64,000 nt of DNA from Cherax quadricarinatus (GCF_038502225.1 NC_091322.1:1137281-1201280), one strand, 5' to 3'. Positions 35,665-47,444 are shown, counted from the first letter of the stretch. The notes: generated by a model not told the origin, from the letters alone. Numbers and translations are program-made.

Positions 35665-35880
35665 CATTTGTAAATTGTAGCTGAGTTTTTGAATGCTTGA
35701 GGCTCCCAGGACTAAACTTGGCCACTGTCTCCTGCAAGTGCTTGATCTTGTGGTTTGTGTTGGCTTTGTGGGACTGTTGGCCCCTGCCACCAACAGCAGT
35801 CAGTGGGGTAGCCTGGCCTCAGGCGGGGCTGCCAGAATAGAAGAACCATCCAAACTGGGTAAAAGCAAGTCATAGGTATT
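35665..35880 (+). mobile_element. LINE 3'-end fragment, relative of 8130-8345
   Basis: CCTGCAAGTGCTTGATCTTG matches CCTGCGAGTGCTTGATCAAC at 8190, and CTGGCCTCAGGCGGGGCT matches the CTGGCATCAGGCCGAGCT block at 8285, in the same order. Non-coding here. Confidence 0.6.
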
Positions 35881-36257
35881 AATGTTGTGGTGCCCCTGAC
35901 TGTCTACCTGCCCATGGTCTACCTTTAGTCTGCTCCGTGGGGGGAGGGGGTTATCGCACCCGCGGGTCGGTCCCAGATCTGGCCTCACACTTGCCAATAC
36001 CTCTTGCAACGTCAACAATTTTACATCAAATGGAAAATGCTACGCACGGCTAGCTAGCTAGAAGTGTTGGTGTGTAAGAGACGAATGAATTGTTTGTTGG
36101 GACTCTGGTGTGTGTAACCACGAGTGTGATGATACTACCAGTCATTGCGGTGACTGGGGATCACCAAGGTGACTGGAAATTCTCCTGGTGGTAACAGGCA
36201 GACCGATCCTGAGCTAAGGCCTGACAGTCTGCTCAGTCAAACTGCTTTTGCCGGCAG

Positions 36258-36350
36258 CCCACAGGCTAGGTCATCGCAGCTTCTGAGCTGGGATCAGCAG
36301 TACGAACGTATCAGCTTAACACTTGAAGACAGTGAAGACAGTCAGGCTCT
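36258..36350 (+). CDS. weak candidate internal exon
   Basis: A strong 5' splice site (GCTCT|GTAAGT, GT at 36351) closes a protein-like frame (SSQLLSWDQQYERISLTLED, then SEDSQAL and a stop if unspliced). Two possible acceptors precede it: TGCTTTTGCCGGCAG (36255-36257) and GGTGGTAACAG (36195-36197); both leave one base before the first full codon. The frame is open back to 36169. I recognise no family. It lies on the same strand as the candidate exon at 5507, but the phases of the two do not join directly. Confidence 0.35.
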
Positions 36351-36393
36351 GTAAGTTCCCTATTGTTGGATGGGGGCCTTGAAAAAGATGTGC

Positions 36394-36452
<59 letters not shown>
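36394..36452. repeat. (AAT)n microsatellite
   Basis: About 19 AAT/ATA trinucleotides. Confidence 0.95.
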
Positions 36453-36564
36453 GAAAAATGACAAGGAGAAGAAGAAACATGGCAGAGGTATGGCCGAGAA
36501 AGGCAGAAAGAAGTAGCAGTGAAGATATGCTCTACTCGGGTTAGTGGCACTGCTGCTTCTCATT

Positions 36565-39412
36565 GTAGATGGTACTGTTCAGTGTATCTTGTAGATGGCA
36601 CTGCCCAGTGGATCTTGTAGATGGCACTGTCCAGTAGATCTTGTAGATGGTACAGTTCAGTGTATCTTGTAGACGGCACTGTCCAGTAGATCTTGTAGAT
36701 GGTACTGTCCAGTGTATCTTGTAGATGGTACTGTCCAGTGTATCTTGTAGATGGTACTGCCCAGTGTATCTTGTAGATGGCACTGCCTAGTGTATTTTGT
36801 AGATGGTACTGTCCAGTGTATCTTGTAGATGGCACTGTCCAGTGTATCTTGTAGATGGCAATGTTCAGTGTATCTTGTAGATGGTACTGTCCAGTAGATC
36901 TTGTAGATGGCACTGTCCAGTGTATCTTGTAGATGGTACTGTCCAGTGTATCTTGTAGATGGTACTGTTCAGTAGATCTTGTAGATGGTACTGTCCAGTG
37001 TATCTTGTAGATGGTACTGTCCAGTGTATGTTGTAGATGGTACTGTCCAGTGTATCTTGTAGATGGTACTGTTCAGTAGATCTTGTAGATGGTACTGTCC
37101 AGTGTATCTTGTAGATGGTACTGTCCAGTGTATCTTGTAGATGGTACTGTCCAGTGTATCTTGTAGATGGTACTGTCCAGTGTATCTTGTAGATGGTACT
37201 GTCCAGTGTATCTTGTAGATGGTACTGTCCAGTGTATCTTGTAGATGGTACTGTCCAGTGTATCTTGTAGATGGTACTGTCCAGTGTATCTTGTAGATGG
37301 TACTGTTCAGTAGATCTTGTAGATGGTACTGTCCAGTGTATCTTGTAGATGGTACTGTCCAGTGTATCTTGTAGATGGTACTGTCCAGTGTATCTTGTAG
37401 ATGGCACTGCCCAGTGTATCTTGTAGATGGTACTGTCCAGTAGATCTTGTAGATGGTACTGTCCAGTGTATCTTGTAGATGGTACTGTTCAGTAGATCTT
37501 GTAGATGGTACTGTCCAGTGTATCTTGTAGATGGTACTGTCCAGTGTATCTTGTAGATGGTACTGTCCAGTGTATCTTGTAGATGGCACTGCCCAGTGTA
37601 TCTTGTAGATGGCACTGCCCAGTGTATCTTGTAGATGGTACTGTCCAGTGTATCTTGTAGATGGTACTGTCCAGTGTATCTTGTAGATGGTACTGTCCAG
37701 TGTATCTTGTAGATGGTACTGTCCAGTGTATCTTGTAGATGGTACTGTCCAGTGTATCTTGTAGATGGCACTGCCCAGTGTATCTTGTAGATGGCACTGC
37801 CCAGTGTATCTTGTAGATGGCACTGTCCAGTGTATCTTGTAGATGGTACTGTCCAGTGTATCTTGTAGATGGTACTGTCCAGTGTATCTTGTAGATGGTA
37901 CTGTCCAGTGTATCTTGTAGATGGTACTGTCCAGTGTATCTTGTAGATGGTACTGTTCAGTGTATCTTGTAGATGGTACTCTTCAGTGTATCTTGTAGAT
38001 GGTACTGTCCAGTGTATCTTGTAGATGGTACTGTTCAGTGTATCTTGTAGATGGTACTGTCCAGTGTATCTTGTAGATGGTACTGTCCTGTGTATCTTGT
38101 AGATGGTACTGTCCAGTAGATCTTGTAGATGGTACTGTCCAGTGTATCTTGTAGATGGCACTGTTCAGTGTATCTTGTAGATGGTACTGTCCAGTGTATC
38201 TTGTAGATGGCACTGCCCAGTGTATCTTGTAGATGGCACTGTTCAGTGTATCTTGTAGATGGTACTGTCCAGTGTATCTTGTAGATGGCACTGTTCAGTG
38301 TATCTTGTAGATGGTACTGTCCAGTGTATCTTGTAGATGGTACTGTCCAGTGTATCTTGTAGATGGTACTGTCCAGTGTATCTTGTAGATGGTACTGTCC
38401 AGTGTATCTTGTAGATGGTACTGTCCAGTGTATCTTGTAGATGGTACTGTCCAGTGTATCTTGTAGATGGTACTGTCCAGTGTATCTTGTAGATGGTACT
38501 GTTCAGTGTATCTTGTAGATGGTACTGTTCAGTGTATCTTGTAGATGGTACTGCCCAGTGTATCTTGTAGATGGCACTGTCCAGTGTATCTTGTAGATGG
38601 TACTGTCCAGTGTATCTTGTAGATGGTACTGTCCAGTGTATCTTATAGCTGGTACTGTCCAGTGTATCTTGTAGATGGTACTGTCCAGTGTATCTTGTAG
38701 ATGGTACTGTCCAGTGTATCTTGTAGATGGTACTGTCCAGTAGATCTTGTAGATGGTACTGTCCAGTGTATCTTGTAGATGGTACTGTTCAGTGTATCTT
38801 GTAGATGGTACTGTCCAGTGTATCTTGTAGATGGCACTGTCCAGTGTATCTTGTAGATGGTACTGTCCAGTGTATCTTGTAGATAGTACTGTCCAGTGTA
38901 TCTTGTAGATGGTACTGTCCAGTGTATCTTGTAGATGGTACTGTCCAGTGTATCTTGTAGATGGTACTGTCCAGTAGATCTTGTAGATGGTACTGTCCAG
39001 TGTATCTTGTAGATGGTACTGTCCAGTAGATCTTGTAGATGGTACTGTCCAGTGTATCTTGTAGATGGTACTGTCCAGTGTATCTTGTAGATGGTACTGT
39101 CCAGTAGATCTTGTAGATGGTACTGTCCAGTGTATCTTGTAGATGGTACTGTCCAGTAGATCTTGTAGATGGTACTGTCCAGTAGATCTTGTAGATGGTA
39201 CTGTTCAGTGTATCTTGAAGATGGTACTGTCCAGTGTATCTTGTAGATGGTACTGTCCAGTAGATCTTGTAGATGGTACTGTTCAGTGTATCTTGTAGAT
39301 AGTACTGTCCAGTAGATCTTGTAGATGGTACTGTTCAGTGTATCTTGTAGATGGTACTGTTCAGTAGATCTTGTAGATGGTACTGTCCAGTGGATCTTGT
39401 AACCAGTACTGT
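36565..39412. repeat. 26-bp minisatellite, about 109 copies
   Basis: The unit contains TGTATCTTGTAGATGGTACT followed by GTCCAG. Common variants: TAGATC for TGTATC (creating AGATCT), GGCACTGCCC for GGTACTGTCC, and GTTCAG for GTCCAG. Variants are interspersed and partly arranged in repeated blocks, suggesting amplification of multi-unit segments. The reverse frames are stop-free over long stretches (26-residue repeat), an artefact. Confidence 0.95.
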
Positions 39413-39497
39413 CCAGTACGTCTTGCAGACGTTACTGTCCATTACTTCCTGTACATGGGACTTCTTTTGGAGTTGTGTAAGATGGTAGTTCTTGTGT

Positions 39498-39562
39498 ATG
39501 GCACCCTGGTATACGGCACCCTGGTATACGGCACCCTGGTATACGGCACCCTGGTATACGGC
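39498..39562. repeat. 15-bp tandem repeat, about 4.5 copies
   Basis: GGCACCCTGGTATAC repeated without error. Confidence 0.95.
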
Positions 39563-40044
39563 ACTTTATAATTTGCGAAACATTATAATTGCCGTAATAA
39601 TATGCTGGTAGCATGTGCACGTAATGAAGCACGAAACCCGTAAGGAATATTAGAGGCTCGAGACCTCTGTTGAATATTCCCTGTCCAGTTTGTGAGCCAC
39701 CAAGCTGTTGGCGATACACAATGTTCTGCATGAGGCAACATGAATTATGCCCACGGGAGGTAGTGGGTACGCCCGCCTGGGCATGTTAATTAGTCTCTTG
39801 TGTGTTGTGGGCAACCTCTGGGCACGGCCGCGGTCAGTGTTTACTGTGTTGGTTTATTATTGGGTAGATGAATGAAACACATGCAACACTTGGGTATCTT
39901 TATTGTGAGGACGTTTCGCCAATCATTGTCTTTCTTAGTTCAATTCAGAGACTAATACTGGAGACATTGAAGGAGGTGAAGTATTAGTTTGTGGGGATCA
40001 GTCCCTCAGCCTCAGTTAATAAAGGATCATTATTGACATTATTT

Positions 40045-40045
<1 letters not shown>
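39563..40045. other. non-coding interval with an inverted repeat-family scrap
   Basis: 39866-39925 contains CAACACTTGGGTATCTTTAT then GGACGTTTCGCC, the reverse of a motif (GGCGAAACGT) that also occurs at 43915 and, as CCGAAACGTCGTC, at 44469. Otherwise nothing recognised. Confidence 0.45.

Positions 40046-40079
<34 letters not shown>
40046..40079. repeat. (ATT)n microsatellite
   Basis: About 11 ATT units; it is followed by 2.5 copies of a 17-bp repeat (CAGCGCCTGGGGACCTA, about 40093-40135). Confidence 0.9.
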
Positions 40080-40135
40080 GTAGGTTAACGCTCAGCGCCT
40101 GGGGACCTACAGCGCCTGGGGACCTACAGCGCCTG

Positions 40136-40779
40136 GATAATGGGAGGGGAGGCGGTGGGATATTGGTTAATTGTTCCAGCCACGGATAGTATTGTGACTT
40201 TTTCTCCAGGTCAAAAATGGTAATAACACATACATACGACATGTTAGACTCTGGCAGCACTATCTGCAGGAGACATCATATTCAACACGGACTATTAATT
40301 TGTTACTCTGCCATGAAAGAGTTAAATAAACTAAAACTAAAACAGAGTATAAAGCAAATTCGAATCACTCAGTAGAGCAGAAGAGGAATGTGAGGGACTT
40401 AGGAGAGATAAAGTCAGAGATCTCACGTTCAAGGTCACAGTCACAACTGCAAGGGTAATGATGGGCTGGAAAACTAAAACCTTCAAAATAAGAGATGCCA
40501 GGTTTTTGATGATACTTTTCAAGGCTCATGTACTCTCCCTATGCTGACAACTTCGTTTTAAGGCAGGTGAAAGTGCCGATTAGAGAATATACAGTAAACC
40601 TTCATTGTCTCTACCGGTTCAAGCAGGTATGTAAATTATTTGGAATGTGTGAAATCCTTTAAATTGTACCTCTTGAAATGTTGGCGAGAAAGATACATAA
40701 TTTTTTTTTCTTAGAAAACTGAGGAGGGACAAATTCCAAATCTGTACATTAGAATCGCTTCCTTATCGAGCAAGTAGCC
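40136..40779. other. non-coding interval
   Basis: No gene seen. 40400-40520 has words resembling the antisense of the LINE at 45.7 kb in the other orientation (AATGATGGGCTGGAAAACTA, AATAAGAGATGCCAGG, TTTTTGATGATACTTTTCAA), so it is probably an old plus-strand LINE fragment. Confidence 0.4.
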
Positions 40780-40836
40780 GTGCGGTACACTGTTCAGAGT
40801 GCGGTACACTGTTCTGAGTGCGGTACACTGTTCAGA
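40780..40836. repeat. 19-bp tandem repeat, 3 copies
   Basis: GTGCGGTACACTGTTCAGA three times, with one base change in the middle copy. Confidence 0.9.
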
Positions 40837-41329
40837 GTGCCCCCAGTGAAAAGCAGCAGGCATCCTAAGAGATGTATTTCGGTCGCTGCATGATACAAGA
40901 AAGATATCCCCCATAATCCATGATCCCAGTCCCTTGTGCCTAAATGCACGCGATTGGAGTAGTGTAGAGTGCTGCATAAGTTGATAAGTGCCCCATTTGA
41001 AGTTTCCTCCAAGCGTCAGCCATCTTGGATCACCTTAGCTAGGGGAAGACTCAAAGTCAAAGTTCGTTTAGTTAGTTTTCACTCGTCATTTGAAGGTGCA
41101 CATCCCAAGAAATATGTATGAGTAGGTACAAAGCATCGTGGGTGCTTAGATAGCCTATTCATTGTTCCAGCCTCTTCAATTCATCCAGTTTGTCCTGAAG
41201 AATTCTCAGGGGCATTAGTTCCCAGAGTGGCTCCGAACAGACTCTTCTCAGTCATGGCAATGATTGAGTCTTCTTTTATTATGAATGTCCTTTCACTGAT
41301 TGCTTGCTGGCTACCTGAAACGATTTCAC
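40837..41329. other. non-coding interval
   Basis: Nothing recognised. Confidence 0.4.
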
Positions 41330-41715
41330 TTTTACAACACCTGGTTATACTTGAAGAACACCTGCTTACGCTTGAAGTGAAGTACACCTGTTTGCACCTA
41401 AAGTAAAGTACACTTATTTAAACCTGAAGTACACCTGATCACACTTGAAGTATACCTGGTCACACCTGAAGAACACTTGGTTACACCTCAGAAAAGACTG
41501 GTTACTCCTTAAGAAGACCTGGTTATCTCTATAGAGCACCTGGTTACACATGAACACTTGGTTATATCTCAAGAGTACCTGTTTGCATCGCGAGAGGACC
41601 TGGTCACATCTCCTGAACACCTGGTCACATCTCCATAACACCTGTTATACCTCAAAACACCTGTTATACCTCAAAACACCTGTTTACACTTAAAGAATAC
41701 CTGGTCACGCCTTTT
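41330..41715. repeat. degenerate minisatellite (CACCTGGTTACACCT-like)
   Basis: Irregular repeats of ACACCTGGTCACACCTGAAG-like units with spacing of about 20-30 bp, much more diverged than the other arrays, so older. Confidence 0.75.
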
Positions 41716-43190
41716 ATAGTACAGTGACGACTAAGGATACATTTTTAATCTTGTTTATCTTGTGCTAGCTGGCACCCGGATGACAAGGACTGCTAAGTTG
41801 TGTGAAGCAGGAAGGTGTGGACTGCGTGCTGCTAGCACAAATAGCCTGACTGATCTGGTCAACAAGCAGATCTGCTCTGGGCCAAGTAACCCTCCACACA
41901 ACTCACATCTGTCCTTTTAGCTCCCTTCTTTTCTTTCTGTCTCTTACCCTCTTGCTGTTTACTGCCCCTCCCTGTATTCTCCACCTCTCTTCTCCCTACT
42001 CTTTCATTCTTCTCCCCGCTTCTCCTTGTCCTTTGCCGCAGACCGTTACTTGTTGCTTCTTTCTCTCTTTCTCTCTCTCTCTTTTGTTCCATTATTATTG
42101 CCACTTTTTCCTGTTATCTTTTGTAATTTTATTTTTCTTGTTTCTCTAATTGCCCTAGTGTTCCTTTCATCGTTCTCTTCTTCTTTCCCTGTTTGTCCAC
42201 TGTGTATTGTTTTTCCACTGTGTATTGTTTGTTCACACTGTGTATTGCGCCCTTTGACATTTTGGTTTTTCTTTTGTTACACTGTTCACCTCTCTATTAT
42301 CCACCCAGTCCTACATTGTTAGTTCGGAAAATATTATACGTATATATTGGAGTATTATGTTACATGCACAGTGGAATATTATAAATTAGTAATGGAATAT
42401 TAGACGTGAATTTGATTATTATATTACTTTTTAGCTATAATAAATTTGTGGCTACAATAAAGATTATAAAAATGTGATTATTACTCAGTGTCTTGTATAC
42501 TATGTTAATTACTGTCAACAACTGAATTTTTCGTCATTTATTGTGTGTTTTTGCACCTAGTGACAACCGGTTGTCACTGCTGGCAGTGGCTCTGGTGCCA
42601 CCACTCAACTTGGTGACCACACCACTGGGTATTTTGTAAAACATTTCTGAAGACAATAATTATTATAATAATAAGTAACTTAGTACACAAGTGGAAGAAG
42701 CATATTCATAACCCATAGAAAATGCATGCAGTGCTGTTCGTCATTCCGGTACACTGGATGGAAGGCATCCCATATAGTTGTTTTGGCTTTTAAAGTTATA
42801 ACTTCTGCTGTATCTTATAGCTAAGTTTTAATTAAGTAATAAGATATTACTGGAACTTCAGTGGAAATAAGTCACTTTGTCTGACAATTTTGGGGTATCC
42901 TTGGTAATTTACACATGGTGTTTTGTATGGTAATTATAATCACCTAAATTTGTATGACTGTACCTATGTGTACCTGAGCCTAAATAGACTTACTTACCCT
43001 GGCACATTTGTCAATGAGACATAAGCGCTCCACTGACCTACCTGGTAACTCAAAGCGGGATGTCTCAGGATTCCCAAAGGCTACTACTTGCTTCTGGGTT
43101 GGTGTGGTGGAGGGTCTTGTGTCCGTGGTCCCCCTGCACCATGCGCTTTTGAGGGCCGAATTTGTCAGACTGTTTTTTTTACTGGCAAAT
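41716..43190. other. non-coding interval
   Basis: No gene. It includes a C/T-rich stretch (41900-42290) whose open frames are low-complexity Leu/Phe/Ser, and a diverged LINE 3'-end-like scrap at 41810-41895. Confidence 0.45.
42559..42578. promoter_or_regulatory. perfect 20-bp palindrome containing AACCGGTT
   Basis: AGTGACAACCGGTTGTCACT equals its own reverse complement. The centre AACCGGTT matches the consensus reported for Grainyhead-family factors. There is no gene beside it in the window, so function is speculative. Confidence 0.4.
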
Positions 43191-43195
43191 TAATA

Positions 43196-43800
43196 TGGAC
43201 AGAAGTAAGCCACTGACACAAAAGACAGTTGCAGAGATCACCGGATTATATAACTCAGGCCATCAAACGAGGGAAATAATAGAAAATAATCATGTTCCCT
43301 ATTTGTGTCTCATCGCAGTAAGATTAGCTGATATAGATAACAGCTCTTAGCTTGTAACTAAAGTTAGGAACCCTTAACCTAACTTTGTAAAACCCTCTTT
43401 TTAAATAACTCCGATGTGCGTGAGGGTCCAGTTAGGACCTGATTGCATCGGTTCCTTGAGGACAGTGTTGATAACATGCCCACTCCAAAAAACACGTCCA
43501 GGGAAGCCTCGACAAACGTTCCCACTAGTGTTAACTGTAATAACTTACCTAGAATTGGTCTGTTATCGTTTACCAGAATCTTTCACTCAGTGTGATACAA
43601 GGTTTTTATACAAAACAGTGATCCTTTGCCACACCGCGAAATTTGTTGTTCATTGGCTTGGTGAGTGTGAAGTACTCTTCAGTGATTGGCCGGGATACTC
43701 CCCAGATGTGAACCCCATTGAGAACCTCTGGCCTTAGATAAAGAGAGATATACTAAGGGAAGGATGTCAGCTCGCTTCCATGGCTTTAGAACGCCATCTG
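43196..43800 (+). pseudogene. Tc1/mariner-type transposase relic
   Basis: A head with the HTH-like start MDRSKPLTQKTVAEITGLYN at 43195, a middle KTRPGKPRQT (compare the RPRKTT linker of Tc1 proteins) at 43491, and a tail HTAKFVVHWL ... DWPGYSPDVNPIENLWP ending in a stop at 43736-43738, with coding-like text resuming after it. WPGYSPDxNPIENLW is the signature around the last acidic residue of the DDE triad. The region before CHTAK, which should hold the second catalytic Asp, is disrupted by a frame break near 43618, and most of the DNA-binding and first catalytic region is lost. Terminal repeats not seen. Confidence 0.8.
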
Positions 43801-43854
43801 GTGGAGATAAAAGGTATAAAATACCGACACCTGACTATCCACTCTATATATATA

Positions 43855-43945
43855 TCCATGTACTCTTTACCCAGGTAGATCTGTTTGTGACTTGATGAAG
43901 CCCACTGTCTGGGCGAAACGTTGTCAATGAAGGATCATACTATAG
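43855..43945 (+). repeat. GGCGAAACGTT repeat-family segment
   Basis: CTTGATGAAGCCCACTGTCT followed by GGGCGAAACGTTGTC forms a short stem (GCCCA/TGGGC) between TGATGA and GAAAC. Related words are at 39890 (reverse) and 44469. It recalls the core layout of a hammerhead ribozyme, but the first core base differs. Confidence 0.45.
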
Positions 43946-44424
43946 TGCATTTATTTATTTTTCCCTCTGTTGTGGTGGTAAGTTTAGAAGGGAACAGCGT
44001 ACTATAATGAGCAGTGTGTGTGACACACTAAACTTATCTTTCATTAACTTCTATATAAGTTCTTTGACTGCTGCAGTAAGATGTAGTTATTGTATTAATT
44101 TTTTTAAGAATTTTTTTTAATAAAATGCTTGTCTTGTGCATTTATTAATAAAACTATGGAAGGCTTGTAATGTTGAACAGTTTACACATTATTGTTTCTA
44201 CTCAAGGATTTAACCGGCTTCTAAAGTTTTTAAGTCACTTGTTATTCAACATTTTGGAGATTATATTACGTACGTCTGATTATTTATTATTGTTATTAGA
44301 ATTTTTAACTGTTGTGATATTGTGATATTATTTTAGCATTCGAATGTTATTAAAATAGAGTTTAATACTGTGATGAGGGATGAAGAAGAATAAAAAAGCA
44401 CAATACCATGACTGGAACAATACA
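43946..44424. other. AT-rich non-coding interval
   Basis: Nothing recognised. Confidence 0.4.
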
Positions 44425-44514
44425 TAAATAACCCGCAGGTAGGAGAAAGAAACTCATAATGTTTCTGTCCGAAACGTCGTCATAGATATCATTCTCCTAT
44501 GTGCGGGTTATTTG
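44425..44514. mobile_element. fold-back (inverted-repeat) element
   Basis: The left arm AATAACCCGCAGGTAGGAG (44427-44445) pairs with the right arm CTCCTATGTGCGGGTTATT (44495-44513) with few mismatches. The spacer holds CCGAAACGTCGTC. Non-coding. Decapods carry such fold-back repeats in my recollection. Confidence 0.6.
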
Positions 44515-44642
44515 TGTCTGGATGAAGAAGCTTCTGAAAATTTAAGCAATAAACTAAATATATTATGAAGATGATGTTTTTAACAGTTTTAGTCTTACTG
44601 TTATTGTTAAGATTCCAGTGTGCAACCTCACTTGCTAATGTT

Positions 44643-44645
<3 letters not shown>

Positions 44646-44731
<86 letters not shown>
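44646..44731. repeat. (TA)n microsatellite
   Basis: About 43 TA units. Confidence 0.95.
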
Positions 44732-44736
<5 letters not shown>

Positions 44737-44794
44737 ATATAGGGAGGTACCACTTCTAGAACTGTCCTGGGGACATTTATATATTTCGTGAGAA

Positions 44795-45060
44795 ATAAGA
44801 AAAAATGGTCAATTAGCAAGAACTCATTTAAAATTAAGTGCTTTCTAAATTTTTCTCTTATAAGTTTAAAACTAATTTTTTTTCATTTATGCTTATGTAA
44901 AAATTAATAATTTTGTAGCAGAAGAACCTTAGAAAACTTACCTAACCTTATTATAACAAGCTTAATTTAATTTAGCCTAATCCAACTAAATATATTTTAG
45001 ATACGTTTACACTAATTTAATAATAAACAAACACAATTAATTTTTTTTTCCGTTAGGTTA
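44795..45060. mobile_element. TIR element, truncated copy
   Basis: Matches 3378-3632 of the 388-bp element (TGGTCAATTAGCAAGAACTC, TTACCTAACCTTATTATAAC, CCAACTAAATATATTTTAGA). Both terminal inverted repeats are missing, and the right end passes directly into the LINE 3' end at about 45060. Confidence 0.85.
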
Positions 45061-45080
45061 CCTGGAGGTTATTCCGGGGA

Positions 45081-46424
45081 TCAACGCCCCCGCGGCCCGG
45101 TCCATGACCAGGCCTTCCGGTGGATCAGGGCCTGATCAACTAGGCTGTTACTGCTGGCCGCACGCAGTCCAACGTACGAGCCACAGCCCGGCTGATCCGG
45201 CACTGACTTTAGGTATCTGTCCAGCTCTCTCTTGAAGGCAGCCAGGGGTTTATTAGCAATTCCCCTAATGCTTGATGGGAGGCTGTTGAACAGTCTTGGG
45301 CCCCGGACATTTATGGTGTTTTTCCTTAGTGTACCAATGGCGCCCCTACTTTTTATTGGGGGCATTTTGCATCGCCTGCCCAGTCTTTTACTTTCGTAGG
45401 GAGTGATTTCTGTGTGCAGATTTGGGACCATTCCTTCCAGGATTTTCCAAGTGTAGATTATGATATATCTTTCCTTCCTGCGTTCCAACGAGTACAAGTC
45501 AAGTGCTTCCAAGCGTTCCCAGTAGTTAAAGTGCTTGACAGAACTTATACATGCAGTAAAGGATCTCTGTACACTCTCTAGATCTGCGATTTCACCTGCT
45601 TTGAATGGAGATGTTAATGTACAGCAGTATTCCAGCCCAGAGAGAACAAGTGATTTGAAAAGGATCATCATTGGCTTGGCATCTCTCGTTTTGAACGTTC
45701 TCATTATCCATCCTATCATTTTCTTTGCACGTTTGCTCGTGGCACTGTTGTGATCCTTGAAAGTGAGATCCTCAGACATTACTACTCCCGGGTCCCTTAC
45801 ATTATTTTTCCGCTCTATTGTATGGCCAGAGTCTGCAGTATACTCTGTTCTAGTTATTATCTCCTCCAGTTTTCCATAACGGAGTAGTTGGAATTTGTCC
45901 TCATTGAACATCATGTTGTTTACCGTTGCCCACTGGAAAACTTTGTTTATATCTTCTTGGAGGTTAACCGCGTCCTCAGCAGATGACAGTCTCATGCAGA
46001 TCCTAGTATCATCCGCAAAGGATGATACGGTGCTGTGATGTATATCTCTGTCTGTGTCTGATATGAGGATGAAGAATAAGATGGGGGCGAGTACTGTGCC
46101 TTGTGGAACAGAACTCTTCACTATGGCAGCCTCCAATTTAACTCTGTTGGCCACTACTCTTTGTGTTCGATTTGTTAGGAAGTTGAAGATCCATCTCCCC
46201 ACTTTCCCAGTTATTCCTTTAGCACGTATTTTATGGGCTATTACGCCATGATCGCATTTGTCAAATGCTTTTGCAAAGTCTGTGTATATTACATCCACAT
46301 TCTGATTTTCTTCCAGTGCATCCAAGGCCATAGTGATCCAGTAGTTGTGAGAGGCAGGAGCGACCTTCCCTGAACCCATGTTGCCCTGGATTGTGCAGAT
46401 TTTGGGAATCCAGGTGAATTGCAA
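45081..46424 (-). pseudogene. LINE reverse transcriptase, 447-codon open frame
   Basis: YTDFAKAFDKCDHGV (motif A, about residues 48-61), SSVPQGTVLAPILFFILISD (motif B), FADD at 136-139 (motif C), the thumb, and C-terminal RGPRLFNSLPSSIRGI ... AAFKRELDRYLKSVPDQPG, followed by NSLVDQ as in the fragment at 8130. The palm and everything after it is open. A frame break lies near 46330-46390, because the GxxGRSC-type text before motif A is in another frame, so the nominal start is not real. It would provide the polymerase of a CR1-like LINE; this is the best-preserved LINE coding run in the window. Confidence 0.85.
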
Positions 46425-46867
46425 TCCTGCTTCTTAGCACTCTTTCGAAGATTTTTTGATGTGGGACGTCAGAGCTATTGGTCTATAGTTCTTAGCTAAT
46501 GCTTTGCTGCCCCCTTTATGGAGTGGGGCTATATCCGTATATATTTCTATATCCGTATATATTTCTATATATTTCTTTCAATTTCACTAATAGCTTTAAG
46601 CTCCTCCTGTCTCTCCTGGTTCCTGTAAGAGTCATTTAACTAAAGTTCGATAGTTTCCACTTCCCTGGTCAGCACCTCCTTTCATGTATCAGATATTCTA
46701 GCACTCCTGAGGTGCTCAGTGACTCTTCGTCGTCTTCTGTAGAGGGAGCGTCTTTCTCTCTCCAGTTTACTCCTGCTCTTCTTCTTTCTTAGGGGAATAT
46801 GCCTAGAACATGCTTCAGCTGCCAGGAAGTTGATCCTTTCAAGGCACTGATTTGGATCCATGTCATT

Positions 46868-47308
46868 TTAGATATCTTCCCAACATGTTTCGTTTAGGAC
46901 ATGGTTTACCTGGTCCCAGTTGATGTTCTTGTTGTTGAAGTTGTATTTTGTGAAGACACCTTCACAGGTACATGCATTCTGCTGATCAGGACCCCTATGC
47001 ATGTACGTCTGGACTTTTATTAGGTTGTGATTGGAATTAGTTGTGGTAGGGTCCCTAGTAGAGTCTGGGCTGGTAGTAAGGCTGGGGGCTGGGTCTGAGT
47101 CAGCACTGGGGGTGGGGGCTGAGCCTGGGCCAGCACCAGCACTGTGGGTATTAGTGCTATGACTGGGGGATGGGTCTGGTTTAGCACTATGTGGGTGACT
47201 AGATAGTTTCGAGTCATCTGTTGTGGTATGGGCATTCTGCATTTTTTGATACACTATCTCTTGCTCCCATGTTTTATATATTTTTGGTTGACTATCCAAG
47301 AGTGTCAT
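46868..47308 (-). pseudogene. LINE ORF2 upstream piece with Pro/Ser-rich stretch
   Basis: The C-terminal part (NFNNKNINWDQVNHVLNETC, WEDI) is LINE linker sequence before RT. The middle (PDPSPSHSTNTHSAGAGPGS and following) is low complexity and looks like expansion of a short repeat within the coding region. The endonuclease catalytic motifs are not seen. Confidence 0.55.
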
Positions 47309-47444
47309 CTTTGTTTTCTTGATTATTTTTATCTTTTATTACTCTCCTTTGTACCTTTCTGATACCTGCCCAAAGTTCTACATCTTTATTGCACAACCAG
47401 AAGCACCTTGCTAGTTCGAGGTGATTTTTTGAGGCTGTACTACT

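Larger units (their letters stand above)
45060..47440 (-). mobile_element. CR1-like LINE (second family), 5'-truncated
   Basis: Minus-strand order: an upstream piece with a Pro/Ser-rich stretch (47308-46868), a linker resembling RRVTEHLRSARISDTWKEVL (46600-46850, frames broken), RT start (NYRPIALTSH near 46480), a long RT frame (46424-45081) and the 3' end at 45060. The 3' end joins the truncated TIR element, and the 5' end abuts the ACACTACACC minisatellite. Confidence 0.8.

Noticed and set aside
41952..42322. Leu/Phe-rich small membrane protein frames
   Set aside because: Pyrimidine-rich low-complexity DNA; overlapping frames on the same strand look equally good.
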